The translations under genes and the position numbers were made by a program. A DNA stretch of 64,000 bases, taken from the NCBI RefSeq assembly GCF_014635325.1, contig NZ_BMCT01000003.1, positions 248,001-312,000 of the forward strand, given 5' to 3'. Below, in pieces: positions 1 through 8,729 of the stretch (its first letter is position 1; each line of letters opens with the position of its first letter). The notes under the pieces were generated by a model, which made no database searches, was not told the DNA's origin, and saw nothing but the letters and a program-made list of their open reading frames with translations. This stretch comes from Azorhizobium oxalatiphilum (GTDB lineage: Bacteria > Pseudomonadota > Alphaproteobacteria > Rhizobiales > Xanthobacteraceae).

Positions 1-20
1 TGCTGAGACAAGAAAAAAAA

Positions 21-55
21 GCGCCCGGCCGAAAGGTCCGGGCGCTTTTCTTTTT
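21..55. terminator. Bidirectional rho-independent terminator
   Basis: A GC stem (GCGCCCGG paired with CCGGGCGC, GAAA-type loop) is preceded by an A-run and followed by TTTTCTTTTT. It can therefore stop transcription from either side. It lies directly after the stop codon of the leftward GntR regulator gene. Confidence 0.85.
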
Positions 56-76
56 GGAGGCCGTAAGCCGCCCTGC

Positions 77-766
77 TCAGTCGAGGAAGTCGCCGTGGGC
101 TTCCACGTGCCGGGCGAGGCCGAGCGTGTGCTCGCGCACGAGGCGCTCGGCGAGGTCCGTATCGCGCTTCTCGATGGCTTCCACGATCTTGGTGTGATCG
201 ACGATGGAGCGCTGGGCGCGGTGGTCCTGTCCGATCGTCACCTTGCGCACGCCGCGCATGTGGGGGAACAGGTTGTCGGTGGTCTCCACCAGCAGCTGGC
301 AGCCCGAGATGCGGATGATGAGGCGGTGGAAGGCGAGGTTGGCCTCGCTGTATTCGGAGACGAAATTCTCCGGATCGCGATCGGCGAAGGCGCGGACATT
401 CTCGCGCAGCATCTTGATGTCGGCGTCGGAGGCCACCTGGCAGGCGAGGCGGGCGGCCATGCTCTCCAGAGCGGCCCATACCGTGATCATCTCAAGCACT
501 TCCTGCTTGCTCTTGCGCACCACGAAGATGCCGCGCCGCGGCACGGAGCGCACGAAGCCTTCCTGCTCCAGAAGCGTCATGGCCTCGCGGATCGGGGTGC
601 GGGAAACCCCCAGCTTTTCCGAGAGCTGGCGCTCTTCAAGGCGGATTTCTTCCTCGTGGCTGTAGATGTCCATCTCCATGATGGCAGCCTTGAGGGCCTT
701 GTAGGCCTTCATCCGGAAGCTCGATTCGGTCTCGATCGGCTTCACGTTGATATCCTGGTACGTCAT
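77..766 (-). CDS. GntR family transcriptional regulator, FadR/FCD subfamily
   Basis: DNA-binding regulator of 229 residues. The N-terminal winged helix-turn-helix spans about residues 20-88 and contains the typical recognition segment SEKLGVSRTPIREAM followed by a wing around RRGIFVV. The rest is an all-helical FCD effector domain with the metal/ligand-type histidines in FHRLIIRISG and near the C-terminus. Family members usually bind small carboxylates and repress catabolic genes. The gene is divergent from the CBS-frc-oxlT genes, so oxalate or formate control is a reasonable inference, not shown. The ATG at 766 has an AAGGGTCAG ribosome-binding stretch just upstream. A terminator follows the stop codon. 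Confidence 0.88.
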   Translation of the reverse strand: MTYQDINVKPIETESSFRMKAYKALKAAIMEMDIYSHEEEIRLEERQLSEKLGVSRTPIREAMTLLEQEGFVRSVPRRGIFVVRKSKQEVLEMITVWAALESMAARLACQVASDADIKMLRENVRAFADRDPENFVSEYSEANLAFHRLIIRISGCQLLVETTDNLFPHMRGVRKVTIGQDHRAQRSIVDHTKIVEAIEKRDTDLAERLVREHTLGLARHVEAHGDFLD

Positions 767-1160
767 CTGACCCTTGCCTGATCCAGGCCGTTACGGCCGT
801 TTCACATTGTCAGTGTTGGGCTCAGGCGCCACAGCCCACCCGCGCACAAAACGCGCGCGACTCCCCCTGGGTGGTTCGGCACCCCGCATACAACATACTC
901 TGTGTCACCTCTTGGCGGAGAGAGCAAGCAAGCGTGTTGTCTCAGTTTAGGCCAGCAAAGACGAGAGAACCGGTTGCGTTGCAACGTAAAAGGGTGCTTT
1001 CGGCTGCGGCACTGCTTATTGACATTACGTATTCTGAATACCAGCATGGTTCCACAGAGGGGTTCCAAACAAGCGAGGGATCCCAACGCGGCCGGCCTCA
1101 GGCGCTGCGCAGTGCCTGCGGGAAGCATCCCGCAGCGTCAAGCCAGATGAGGTGGATGCC
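767..1160. promoter_or_regulatory. Divergent intergenic region with candidate operator palindrome
   Basis: No gene is supported here. A TTGACA hexamer (1019-1024) is followed by the perfect palindrome GTATTCTGAATAC (1029-1041), which would sit in the spacer of a rightward promoter for the CBS gene. No good -10 hexamer is visible at the expected spacing. The palindrome could be an operator for the adjacent GntR protein. This is inference from position and symmetry only. Confidence 0.3.
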
Positions 1161-1631
1161 ATGATTACGGTCGACGATATTCTTCGCGAGAAACGCGACA
1201 CCCGCATCGTGACGGTGCGCATGAACGAGACGGTGGCCACCGCGGCCATGATCATGCGGCGGGAGAACGTCTCCTCCGTGGTGGTCAAGGACGTGTGCCG
1301 CACGGAAGGAAATACGGTGGCTGGCGTGTTCTCCGAGCGCGACGTCACCCGCGCGCTGGCGGAGCACGGCGCGAACGCGCCCTCCGTGGGCGTGGCGACC
1401 TATCTGAAGCGCGAGGTCATCTCCTGCACGCTGCGCGACAGTGTCGTCACCGTGCTGCGGCTCATGGACGAGCATCAGGTGCGCCATCTGCCGGTGCTGG
1501 AGGAGCATGCGCTGGTGGGCGTGATCAGCGCCACCGACCTCATGCGCCACTATCTGCACGAGTCCGAAGTGGCGCCTTTTGCCGATCCCGCCCAGGGCGG
1601 CGTGGCCATCGCGCTTGCTGCACTGCGCTAG
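1161..1631 (+). CDS. CBS domain pair protein
   Basis: Protein of about 156 residues made almost entirely of two CBS motifs (about residues 8-70 and 78-137), with the signatures VSSVVVKD...GVFSERDVTRAL and VRHLPVLEE...GVISATDLMRHY. Such stand-alone CBS pairs bind adenosyl nucleotides and often act as energy or redox sensors. The target here is unknown. I chose the ATG at 1161 because GAGG lies about 8 bases upstream; an in-frame GTG at 1152 is the alternative. The gene sits between the GntR regulator and frc, but a hairpin follows it, so co-transcription with frc is not certain. Confidence 0.85.
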   Translation: MITVDDILREKRDTRIVTVRMNETVATAAMIMRRENVSSVVVKDVCRTEGNTVAGVFSERDVTRALAEHGANAPSVGVATYLKREVISCTLRDSVVTVLRLMDEHQVRHLPVLEEHALVGVISATDLMRHYLHESEVAPFADPAQGGVAIALAALR

Positions 1632-1645
1632 AAATGACCTTTGAA

Positions 1646-1672
1646 GACGGCTGCAAAACATTTGCAGCCGTC
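1646..1672. promoter_or_regulatory. 12-bp perfect inverted repeat between CBS gene and frc
   Basis: GACGGCTGCAAA and TTTGCAGCCGTC are perfect inverted copies separated by ACA. No T-run follows, so this is a poor intrinsic terminator. It could be an RNA hairpin ending the CBS transcript or an operator. A GTATAC-centred sequence (TTGGTATACGA, about 1697-1707), which resembles FCD-type GntR sites, lies 25 bp further on, upstream of frc. Confidence 0.4.
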
Positions 1673-1897
1673 GCGTATGGATGGTACGCTTTGTACTTGG
1701 TATACGAGATACTGTAGACGTTAAGTCAGGTGCGGACGCCAGACGCGCCAAATGAAAAGAGCCCGGACCAGCTAAAAGCTGGCCGGCGGAAAAAGAGACG
1801 AAGTCTTATTCCCGCAGCTTGGGGCGGGTGGTTTCAAAAGGCCGGCACAGACCGGTCACGACAATAGTCAAAAGGGCAGGACCCAGGGGTTAGAGGC

Positions 1898-3127
1898 ATG
1901 GCCAAGGCACTCGAAGGCGTGCGCATCCTGGACATGACACATGTCCAGTCGGGGCCCTCCGCGACGCAATTGCTCGCGTGGATGGGGGCGGACGTCATCA
2001 AGATCGAAATGCCGCGTCGGGGCGACATCACGCGCAGCCAGCTGCGCGACCGCTCGAACGTGGACAGCCTGTATTTCGCGATGCTGAACGGCAACAAGCG
2101 CAGCGTCACGCTCAACATCAAGTCCACGCAGGGGCAGGATGCCCTCGTGCGCCTCATCGAGCGTTGCGACGTGCTGGTGGAGAATTTCGGCCCCGGCGTG
2201 CTGGAGCGGCAGGGCTTCTCCTACGAGCGCATCGCCCAGATCAATCCCCGGCTCATCTATGCGTCCATCAAGGGCTTCGCCGGCGTCGAGACGCAGGATG
2301 CGAAGGCCTATGAGACCATCGCCCAGGCCATGGGCGGGGCCATGAGCACCACCGGCTTCCAGTCCGGCCCGCCCACTGCCTCCAGCATGCAGGTGGGCGA
2401 CACCGGCACCGGCATCCATTGCGTGGCCGGCATCCTCGCCGCGCTGTTCCAGCGCACGGTGACGGGCAAGGGCCAGCGGGTGGACGTGGCCATGCAGGAT
2501 TGCGTGGTGAACCTGCTGCGGGTGAAGCTGCGCGACCAGCAGCGCCTCGCGTCCGGCCCGCTTGTCGAATATCCCGGCGCGCCCCAGGGCGAGGCCGTGC
2601 CCCGCGCGGGCAATTCCTCCGGCGGCGGTCAGCCGGGAGCTGCGCTGCGCTGCGCGCCCGGCGGAGAGAACGACTTCTGCTACGTCATCATCCAGCCGCA
2701 GGGCTGGGCGCCGCTGATGCGCCTGATCGGCCGCAAGGATCTGATCGAGGACGCCCGCTTCGCCTCCCATGAGGCGCGGGCCGAGCGGCTGGAAGCCTGC
2801 TTCGAGGTGATCGAGGCCTGGACGCGCAAGCGGACCAAGCACGAGGTGATGAAGGCGCTTTCGGCCATCGACGTGCCGTGCGGCCCCATCCTCTCCACCA
2901 AGGACATCATCGAGGACCGCAGCCTCTATGAGCGCGGCTTCCTCGTGGACGTGCCCCATCCCGAGCGGGGCAATTACGTCACCGTGGGCTCCCCGATCCA
3001 GCTCTCCGAGAGCGCGGTCGAGGTGGAGCGCGCCCCTCTTCTCGGCGAGCACACGGAAGAAGTGCTCGCCTGGATCGGCTTCGATCCCGACGACATCGCC
3101 AGCATGCGGGCCTCCGGGGCCGCATAG
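1898..3127 (+). CDS. frc: Formyl-CoA:oxalate CoA-transferase (class III CoA-transferase)
   Basis: Transfers CoA from formyl-CoA to oxalate, giving oxalyl-CoA for decarboxylation, in the cytoplasm. The 409-residue length fits the CaiB/BaiF family. The catalytic aspartate is in VGDTGTG (Asp168 by my count; Asp169 in the Oxalobacter enzyme). The glycine-rich loop NSSGGGQPG and the AMQD...RVKLRDQQRL region are those of Frc rather than of generic CaiB proteins. The gene is followed by two OxlT-type antiporters, which supports the oxalate assignment. The partner oxalyl-CoA decarboxylase (oxc) is not in the window. Its stop codon overlaps the start of a repeated intergenic element at 3126. Confidence 0.93.
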   Translation: MAKALEGVRILDMTHVQSGPSATQLLAWMGADVIKIEMPRRGDITRSQLRDRSNVDSLYFAMLNGNKRSVTLNIKSTQGQDALVRLIERCDVLVENFGPGVLERQGFSYERIAQINPRLIYASIKGFAGVETQDAKAYETIAQAMGGAMSTTGFQSGPPTASSMQVGDTGTGIHCVAGILAALFQRTVTGKGQRVDVAMQDCVVNLLRVKLRDQQRLASGPLVEYPGAPQGEAVPRAGNSSGGGQPGAALRCAPGGENDFCYVIIQPQGWAPLMRLIGRKDLIEDARFASHEARAERLEACFEVIEAWTRKRTKHEVMKALSAIDVPCGPILSTKDIIEDRSLYERGFLVDVPHPERGNYVTVGSPIQLSESAVEVERAPLLGEHTEEVLAWIGFDPDDIASMRASGAA

Positions 3128-3175
3128 AGCCGGATCGGTTCGGATTTGATCGATCTGAGCCGTGAATCCGCCTCT
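3126..3175. repeat. AGAGCCGGA intergenic element, copy 1
   Basis: A roughly 50-bp element begins AGAGCCGGATCGG and ends TGAATCCGCCTCT, forming an imperfect inverted repeat. A close copy is at 39221-39269 and a diverged one at 42129-42172. It begins inside the frc stop codon. The rest of the frc-oxlT gap (to 3418) has no gene. Confidence 0.65.
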
Positions 3176-3418
3176 AAAGCTTTGATAGGGAATGTCTTCC
3201 GGACATGCCCTAGCGTCGTTGGGTCGAACGTTACGGAGCTTTTGCTCCAAGGGACCGGGACGCTTCCGGTGCGGCCGCGCCAAAGGCCGGACAGGAAGCG
3301 CCCCGAAGGAAAGGATGAGTTCTCGCCAAAGGCCGCCTCATGAGGGACCAAAATAAGAGGGTGAGGCCGGCTTTACTTCCATAGAAAAAGAAAAATCATC
3401 TCATCAGGGGTAGGAAAC

Positions 3419-4720
3419 ATGGTTGCTCAAGCAGGGAGCGGTTCAGTGCTATCCTCGCGCTGGCTGCAATTGATTGCGGGTATCGTCTGCATGGTCGCGG
3501 CCGCGAACATCCAGTATAGCTGGACGCTGTTCGTGCCCGAGATCCAGAGTGCGAATGGCTGGAGCCGCGCTTCGATTCAGGTGGCCTTCACGATCTTCGT
3601 GGTGGTGCAGACCTGGCTGACGCCCATCGAGGGCTATTTCATCGACAAGTACGGCCCGCGCGCCGTGGTGTTCGTGGGCGGCTTCTTCACCGGCCTGTCC
3701 TGGATCATCAATTCCTACGCCACCTCCCTGACCGGCTTCTATGTGGGCGCGGTGATCGGCGGCATCGGCGTCGGCTGCGTCTACGCAACCTGCGTGAACA
3801 GCGCGCTGAAGTGGTTCCCGGACAAGCGCGGCCTCGCAGTCGGCCTGATGGCGGCGGGCTACGGCTCGGGCACCGTCTTCACGATCATGCCTATCGCTGC
3901 CATGATCAAGACCTCTGGCTACAGCTCCACCTTCTTCTTCTTCGGTGTGCTGCAGGGCGCGATCATCCTGCTGGCGGCTGGCTTCCTGCGGGCGCCCGGC
4001 AACCGGGAAGTGGTCTATTCCTCCAGCGTTGCGCAGTCCCGCCGGGACTATACGCTGGGTGAAGCACTCCGCACCCCGGTGTTCTACGTCATGCTCGCCA
4101 TGTTCATCTTCACCGTCACCGGCGGTCTGATGGCGGTGGCTCAGCTGGGCGTGATCGCCGAAGACCTTGGCGTGAAGCATGTGGAAGTGAACCTCTACTT
4201 CTTCGCCATGGCTGCCCTGCCGTTCGCCCTGATGCTGGACCGCATCCTGAACGGCTTCTCCCGCCCGTTCTTCGGCTGGATCTCGGACCATATCGGCCGT
4301 GAAAAGACGATGTTCTTCGCCTTCGCCATGGAAGGCATCGGCATCATCGCCCTCGGCACGTTCGGTCACAATCCGTGGGCGTTCATCATTCTCTCCGGCA
4401 TCGTCTTCCTTGCCTGGGGTGAAGTTTACTCCCTGTTCTCCGCGACTGCGGCGGATACCTTCGGCTCCAAGCATGTGGGTAAGATCTACGGCGTTCTCTA
4501 CTGCGCCAAGGGTTTTGCGGCTCTGCTTGTTCCGATCGCCAACATCATCATGGAAGCAACGGGCAGCTGGTCGACGGTTCTTTACCTCGTCGCCGCCATG
4601 GATCTGACCGCCGCTTTCGCTGCGCTTTTCGTCCTCAAGCCGATGCTGGCGCGCCATCATCGCCTGAACGAAGCCGCGGCCAACGCAACGCAAGCGCGCG
4701 AGGCTGCCGCCCGCGCCTGA
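3419..4720 (+). CDS. oxlT: OxlT-type oxalate/formate antiporter (MFS), paralogue 1
   Basis: Twelve-helix major facilitator protein of 433 residues in the inner membrane. It resembles OxlT, which swaps oxalate in for formate out. The N-terminal half has the MFS loop FIDKYGPRAVV and the TM4 region KWFPDKRGLAVGL. The two basic residues needed for dicarboxylate binding in OxlT seem conserved: Arg275 in MLDRILNGFSRPFFGW and Lys364 in YCAKGFAALLVP. SD-like GGGGTAGGAA precedes the ATG. It lies 291 bp after frc and is closed by a terminator at 4757-4785. The oxalate substrate is inferred from these residues and the linkage to frc. Confidence 0.88.
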   Translation: MVAQAGSGSVLSSRWLQLIAGIVCMVAAANIQYSWTLFVPEIQSANGWSRASIQVAFTIFVVVQTWLTPIEGYFIDKYGPRAVVFVGGFFTGLSWIINSYATSLTGFYVGAVIGGIGVGCVYATCVNSALKWFPDKRGLAVGLMAAGYGSGTVFTIMPIAAMIKTSGYSSTFFFFGVLQGAIILLAAGFLRAPGNREVVYSSSVAQSRRDYTLGEALRTPVFYVMLAMFIFTVTGGLMAVAQLGVIAEDLGVKHVEVNLYFFAMAALPFALMLDRILNGFSRPFFGWISDHIGREKTMFFAFAMEGIGIIALGTFGHNPWAFIILSGIVFLAWGEVYSLFSATAADTFGSKHVGKIYGVLYCAKGFAALLVPIANIIMEATGSWSTVLYLVAAMDLTAAFAALFVLKPMLARHHRLNEAAANATQAREAAARA

Positions 4721-4756
4721 CAAAGAGCCCTCTGTCGTCCTCGGACGACCCCTCAT

Positions 4757-4785
4757 GGCCCCGGCTCTGCCGGGGCCTTTTTTTG
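4757..4785 (+). terminator. Rho-independent terminator after first oxlT
   Basis: GGCCCCGG-CTCT-GCCGGGGCC stem followed by seven T residues, 37 bp after the stop codon of the first oxlT gene. Confidence 0.88.
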
Positions 4786-5200
4786 TTCGCGGCGCGCGGC
4801 GCGCCCGTACGGCCCTGAAAACGCTTCTGGACGTCGTTTCGGGAAGGTGTTTATCTGTGCCCGGCGTGATGATTTGAGAACAATCTCATCAATCCGCCCA
4901 AATGAACCACGTGCCTCAGCGTTGATTGAAATAAATCCGCAAACAGGTGTGGTTTCCGTTTTTAGCGAAAACGCACACCTTGGCCCGCATGTCCTTGATA
5001 AACAAGGATACGTAGCGGTTACATAACCGTAATTTGCATGTTTGGTGCCCCTCTTCCATGGGACGAAGGTGACGGTACGCAAGCCGGTTCCCCAACGCCA
5101 ATTGGGTCCGGCAAACAAGAATGGCGACCGTCACGGGCCGTTCATCGACCAGATCTCCGTCAACCGGATTTCGATGACACCAATCGTGGAAGGGTAGGAA
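4786..5200 (+). promoter_or_regulatory. Leader region of second oxlT with palindrome CGGTTACATAACCG
   Basis: About 415 bp without a supported gene. It is AT-richer than its surroundings and holds a 14-bp palindrome (CGGTTA-CA-TAACCG, 5016-5029), a plausible operator. With the terminator just upstream, the second oxlT must have its own promoter here. I cannot fix the -35/-10. Confidence 0.4.
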
Positions 5201-6511
5201 ATGTCGGCAAGTCAAACCGCAAGTCAGGGACCGTTCGGCGGACGCTGGCTGCAACTGGTGATCGGCATCGTCTGCATGTCGATGATCGCCAATCTGCAAT
5301 ATGGCTGGACGCTCTTCGTCGAGCCCATCAATGAGAAGTACGGCTGGGGTCGCCCCGCCATTCAGGTGGCCTTCACCATCTTCGTTCTCACCGAAACCTG
5401 GCTGGTGCCCATCGAGGGCTGGTTCGTCGACAAGTTCGGCCCGCGCATCGTCGTCTTCATCGGCGGCATCCTGTGCGCCGCCGCCTGGGCGATGAACTCG
5501 GTCGCCTCCTCGCTCGCCATGCTCTATGTCTCGGCGGCCATCGGCGGCATCGGTGCCGGCGCGGTGTACGGCACTTGCGTGGGTGCGGCGCTGAAGTGGT
5601 TCCCGGATCGCCGCGGTCTCGCCGCCGGCCTCACCGCCGCCGGCTTCGGCGCGGGTTCGGCCCTCACCATCGTCCCCATCGCCTCGATGATCGAGAGCGC
5701 CGGCTACCAGCAGACCTTCCTCGTGTTCGGCCTGCTTCAGGGTGGCGTGGTGCTCCTCGTCTCGCTGCTGCTGAAGAGCCCGAAGGAAGGCCAGGTGCCC
5801 AAGGTCGTCAGCAGGGGCGTGGTGCAGTCCCGCCGCAATTACGGCCCCGGCGAGATGGCCAAGGCTCCGGTGTTCTGGGTCATGTATCTGATGTTCGTGC
5901 TGGTGGCGGCGGGCGGCCTGATGGCGACGGCCCAGCTCGGCTCCATCGCCAAGGACTTCAAGATCGCCGACGTGCCGGTGAGCCTGATCGGCATCACCAT
6001 GCCGGCGCTGACCTTCGCGCTGTCCATCGACCGCGTGCTGAACGGCCTCACCCGTCCGTTCTTCGGCTGGGTGTCGGATAACATCGGCCGCGAGAACACC
6101 ATGTTCATCGCCTTCGCGCTGGAAGCGGTGGGCGTGCTGGCTCTGGCCAAGTTCGGTGCCAACCCGATCGCCTTCGTGCTGCTGACCGGTCTCGTCTTCT
6201 TCGCCTGGGGCGAGATCTACTCGCTGTTCCCGGCGACCTGCGGCGACACCTTCGGCTCGAAGTTCGCCACTACCAATGCCGGCATGCTCTACACCGCCAA
6301 GGGCACGGCGTCCCTCGTGGTGCCCTTCGCCAGCATCGCGGTGGCGCAGTTCGGCAACTGGGACATGGTGTTCGTGGTCACGGCAGCGGTGAATGCCATC
6401 GCAGCATTGATGGCGCTCTTCGTCCTGAAGCCCATGCGGGCCCGCTTCGTCGCCCAGGCGGCAGTGGTGCCGGAAGAGGCGATCAAGACCCGGGCCGAAA
6501 TCGCCCACTGA
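5201..6511 (+). CDS. oxlT: OxlT-type oxalate/formate antiporter (MFS), paralogue 2
   Basis: A 436-residue twelve-helix MFS carrier clearly paralogous to the gene before it. The two share the N-terminal GxRWLQLxxGIVCM, the FVDKFGPRIVVF loop and the LKWFPDRRGLAAGL segment. The OxlT-critical Arg (about 278, in IDRVLNGLTRPFFGW) and Lys (about 367, in LYTAKGTASLVVP) are present. GGAAGGGTAGGAA precedes the start. It has its own leader after the terminator at 4757-4785, so the two carriers can be regulated separately. They may differ in affinity or substrate (oxalate versus another small carboxylate); this cannot be told from sequence. Confidence 0.87.
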   Translation: MSASQTASQGPFGGRWLQLVIGIVCMSMIANLQYGWTLFVEPINEKYGWGRPAIQVAFTIFVLTETWLVPIEGWFVDKFGPRIVVFIGGILCAAAWAMNSVASSLAMLYVSAAIGGIGAGAVYGTCVGAALKWFPDRRGLAAGLTAAGFGAGSALTIVPIASMIESAGYQQTFLVFGLLQGGVVLLVSLLLKSPKEGQVPKVVSRGVVQSRRNYGPGEMAKAPVFWVMYLMFVLVAAGGLMATAQLGSIAKDFKIADVPVSLIGITMPALTFALSIDRVLNGLTRPFFGWVSDNIGRENTMFIAFALEAVGVLALAKFGANPIAFVLLTGLVFFAWGEIYSLFPATCGDTFGSKFATTNAGMLYTAKGTASLVVPFASIAVAQFGNWDMVFVVTAAVNAIAALMALFVLKPMRARFVAQAAVVPEEAIKTRAEIAH

Positions 6512-6535
6512 GTGGCGCGCTTCGCGGATAGGGAC

Positions 6536-6604
6536 GATCCCCGGTGCATCGGGGATCGGCACCTTCAAGATCAGATCCCCGGCGCGAGCCGGGGATTTGT
6601 CGTT
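6536..6604 (+). terminator. Double hairpin terminator after second oxlT
   Basis: Two successive hairpins: GATCCCCG-GTGCAT-CGGGGATC (6536-6557), then ATCCCCGG-CGCGAG-CCGGGGAT (about 6575-6595), the latter followed by TTGTCGTTTT. Confidence 0.75.
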
Positions 6605-6680
6605 TTAAGGGGTGCGCACGGCCGCGATACGCAACGCCGGCCGGCGCGATCTCGGGAAGAAGGGTAGGGGAGCCTGAGGC

Positions 6681-6887
6681 TCAGAGCGCGCGGGGGAAGG
6701 ACGCCCAGGCGGGCTCATACTCTTCGGCCGGCTTGTCGCCGCCGAACTTGGTCTGCGCGCGGGTCTCGGTCAGCGCCACAGCGGGCGCGCCAGCAAAGGC
6801 CGGGGTCGCAGCGGGAACCGACACACGCAGCACCGCGCCGAGGGTGTCGAGCAGACGCGAGAGGGTGGTAGCGGTCGCGGTCGTCAT
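6681..6887 (-). CDS. Small hypothetical protein, 68 aa
   Basis: Short ORF starting at the ATG at 6887 with a strong CGGAGG ribosome-binding site 5-6 bases upstream. The product is Ala/Thr-rich at the N-terminus (MTTATATTLSRLLDTLGAVL), has no clear membrane segment, and ends in an acidic/aromatic tail (EEYEPAWASF). I recognise no family. It is separated from pgi by a terminator-like hairpin, so it is probably transcribed alone. The good SD and GC-rich third positions support it being real. Confidence 0.6.
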   Translation of the reverse strand: MTTATATTLSRLLDTLGAVLRVSVPAATPAFAGAPAVALTETRAQTKFGGDKPAEEYEPAWASFPRAL

Positions 6888-6995
6888 TTTCGCCTCCGGG
6901 CACGGCCTCGCCGTGCCTCTGGTGATCCGGGGGCGCCACCGCGGCGCCCCTCGTTTCGTGAAGGCATACTGACTTAAAGCTGCGATCCGTGGTAT

Positions 6996-7021
6996 ACAAA
7001 ATAATGCAGATCGAGGTCTGC
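6996..7021 (-). terminator. Probable terminator of the zwf-pgl-pgi operon
   Basis: GCAGA-TCGAGG-TCTGC (7006-7021), read leftwards, is followed by ATTATTTTG. A second small hairpin (CATTGCT/AGCAATG, 7021-7038) lies between it and the pgi stop. Confidence 0.5.
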
Positions 7022-7042
7022 ATTGCTGCATAGCAATGACGT

Positions 7043-8716
7043 CTAGGAAGGTGAGAGGCTTCGCAGGTGCGAAAGCGTTCCTGCGGTTGAGTCCGTGGTG
7101 CCCTTCGGCACCGCAGCACCCGTCACCGCGGGCAGGAAATCGGTAGCCAGTTCCTTACCCAACTCCACGCCCCATTGATCGAAGGCGTCTATGCCCCATG
7201 TGGCGGCCTCTATGAACACGCGGTGCTCATAGAGTGCGATGATGCGCCCCAGGGTGAAGGGATCGAGCAGGGTGTAGGACAAGGTTGTAGAGGGCCGGCT
7301 GCCGGGGAAAACGCGGTGCGGTGCAACACGGGCGACCGTGGCTTCATCCATGCCCTTGGCGCGGAGCTGGGCCTGTGCCTCCTCCAGCGTCCGGCCACGC
7401 AGCAGGGCCTCCGATTGCGCGAGGCAATTGGCGATCAGCAACTCATGGTGGGTGCGCAGATGGGGCTCATGCCCTTGAGCGGCAATGAGGAATTCCACCG
7501 GGATCACGTCCGTGCCCTGATGCAGCAGCTGGAAGAAGGCGTGCTGCGAATTGGTGCCGGGCTCGCCCCACACCACCGGCCCCGTGGGCCGCGTCACCGC
7601 CTCGCCCTCCAGTGTCACGCTCTTGCCGTTGCTCTCCATGTCCAGCTGCTGGAGATAGGCGGGCAGGCGGGCGAGGCGCTGGTCGTAGGGGATGACCGCG
7701 CGGGTCGGGTAGCCGCACACGTTCCGGTGCCACAGGCCCACCGCCGCCAGCAGCGCCGGGAGATTCTCCTCCAGCGGGGCATGGCGGAAATGCTCGTCGA
7801 TGGCCGCGCCCCCGGCGAGGAAGTCGGCGAACAGGGCCGGGCCGATGGCGATCATCAGCGACAGGCCCACCGCCGACCAGACGGAATAGCGCCCGCCCAC
7901 CCAGTCCCAGAAGCCGAAGGCGCGCTCGGTGTCGATGCCGAAGGCCGCCACCTTGTCGAGCGCCGTGGAGACGGCGGCGAAATGCGCGCTCACCGCGCCT
8001 TCGCCCTGCGACGCCACCAGCCAGGCCCGCGCGGTGCGGGCATTGGTCATGGTCTCGATGGTGGTGAAGGTCTTGGATGCGACGATGATCAGCGTGGTGG
8101 CCGGATGCAGCGGCTTCAGCACGTCATGGATGTGCGCGCCGTCCACATTGGAGACGAAGTGCAGGCGCGGGCCGTCGTGATAGGGGGCGAGCGCCAGCGT
8201 CGCCATGGCCGGGCCGAGGTCGGAGCCGCCGATGCCGATGTTCACCACATCGGTGAAGGCCTGCCCGCGCGCGCCGGAGATGATGCCGGAGCGCACGCCC
8301 TCGGAGAAGGCGGCGAGGCGGGCCAGCGTGTCGCGGATCTCCGGCTTGGCGTCGGCGCCATCCACCAGAATGGGCGCGCTGGAGGTGTCGCGCAGTGCCG
8401 TGTGCAGCACCGCACGGTCCTCGGTGACATTGATGTGCGCGCCCGCGAACATGGCGTCGCGCCGCTCTTCCACGCCGGCCGCGCGCATGAGCGCGAAGGT
8501 GGCGGCCAGCGCCTCCTCGGTCAGCGAGGTCTTGGAGAAATCCAGCAGCAGGTCGCCGAGGCGGCCGGAGAAGCGGCCGAAGCGCCCCTCGGTCTCGAAC
8601 AGCTTTGCCAGTGGCGTGCCCTGGGTTTCGGCGCGCAGCGCGGCGAGCTTGTCCCATGCCGCTGCCACCGCCGCTGCATTGGTCGCCGGTGCCTTGTCCT
8701 TCGGGGTCTTGGTCAT
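7043..8716 (-). CDS. pgi: Glucose-6-phosphate isomerase
   Basis: Cytoplasmic interconversion of glucose 6-phosphate and fructose 6-phosphate. The length of 557 residues from the ATG at 8716 is normal for bacterial Pgi. Family segments are evident: [18 protein letters not shown], the [11 protein letters not shown] phosphate-binding region, [17 protein letters not shown], and [16 protein letters not shown] carrying a catalytic histidine. The chosen ATG has GGAGATCACCCC upstream; an in-frame extension to 8824 would overlap pgl and is rejected. It is the last gene of a zwf-pgl-pgi series, with only 13 bp after the pgl stop codon. In many alphaproteobacteria this arrangement supports cyclic Entner-Doudoroff or pentose phosphate flux. 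Confidence 0.96.
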   Translation of the reverse strand: MTKTPKDKAPATNAAAVAAAWDKLAALRAETQGTPLAKLFETEGRFGRFSGRLGDLLLDFSKTSLTEEALAATFALMRAAGVEERRDAMFAGAHINVTEDRAVLHTALRDTSSAPILVDGADAKPEIRDTLARLAAFSEGVRSGIISGARGQAFTDVVNIGIGGSDLGPAMATLALAPYHDGPRLHFVSNVDGAHIHDVLKPLHPATTLIIVASKTFTTIETMTNARTARAWLVASQGEGAVSAHFAAVSTALDKVAAFGIDTERAFGFWDWVGGRYSVWSAVGLSLMIAIGPALFADFLAGGAAIDEHFRHAPLEENLPALLAAVGLWHRNVCGYPTRAVIPYDQRLARLPAYLQQLDMESNGKSVTLEGEAVTRPTGPVVWGEPGTNSQHAFFQLLHQGTDVIPVEFLIAAQGHEPHLRTHHELLIANCLAQSEALLRGRTLEEAQAQLRAKGMDEATVARVAPHRVFPGSRPSTTLSYTLLDPFTLGRIIALYEHRVFIEAATWGIDAFDQWGVELGKELATDFLPAVTGAAVPKGTTDSTAGTLSHLRSLSPS

Positions 8717-8729
8717 GGGGTGATCTCCG

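Noticed and set aside
6987-7000. GTGGTATACAA as a second GntR operator
   Set aside because: It is the U-rich tail side of the pgi terminator hairpin and lies at the end of an unrelated operon; the match is short.
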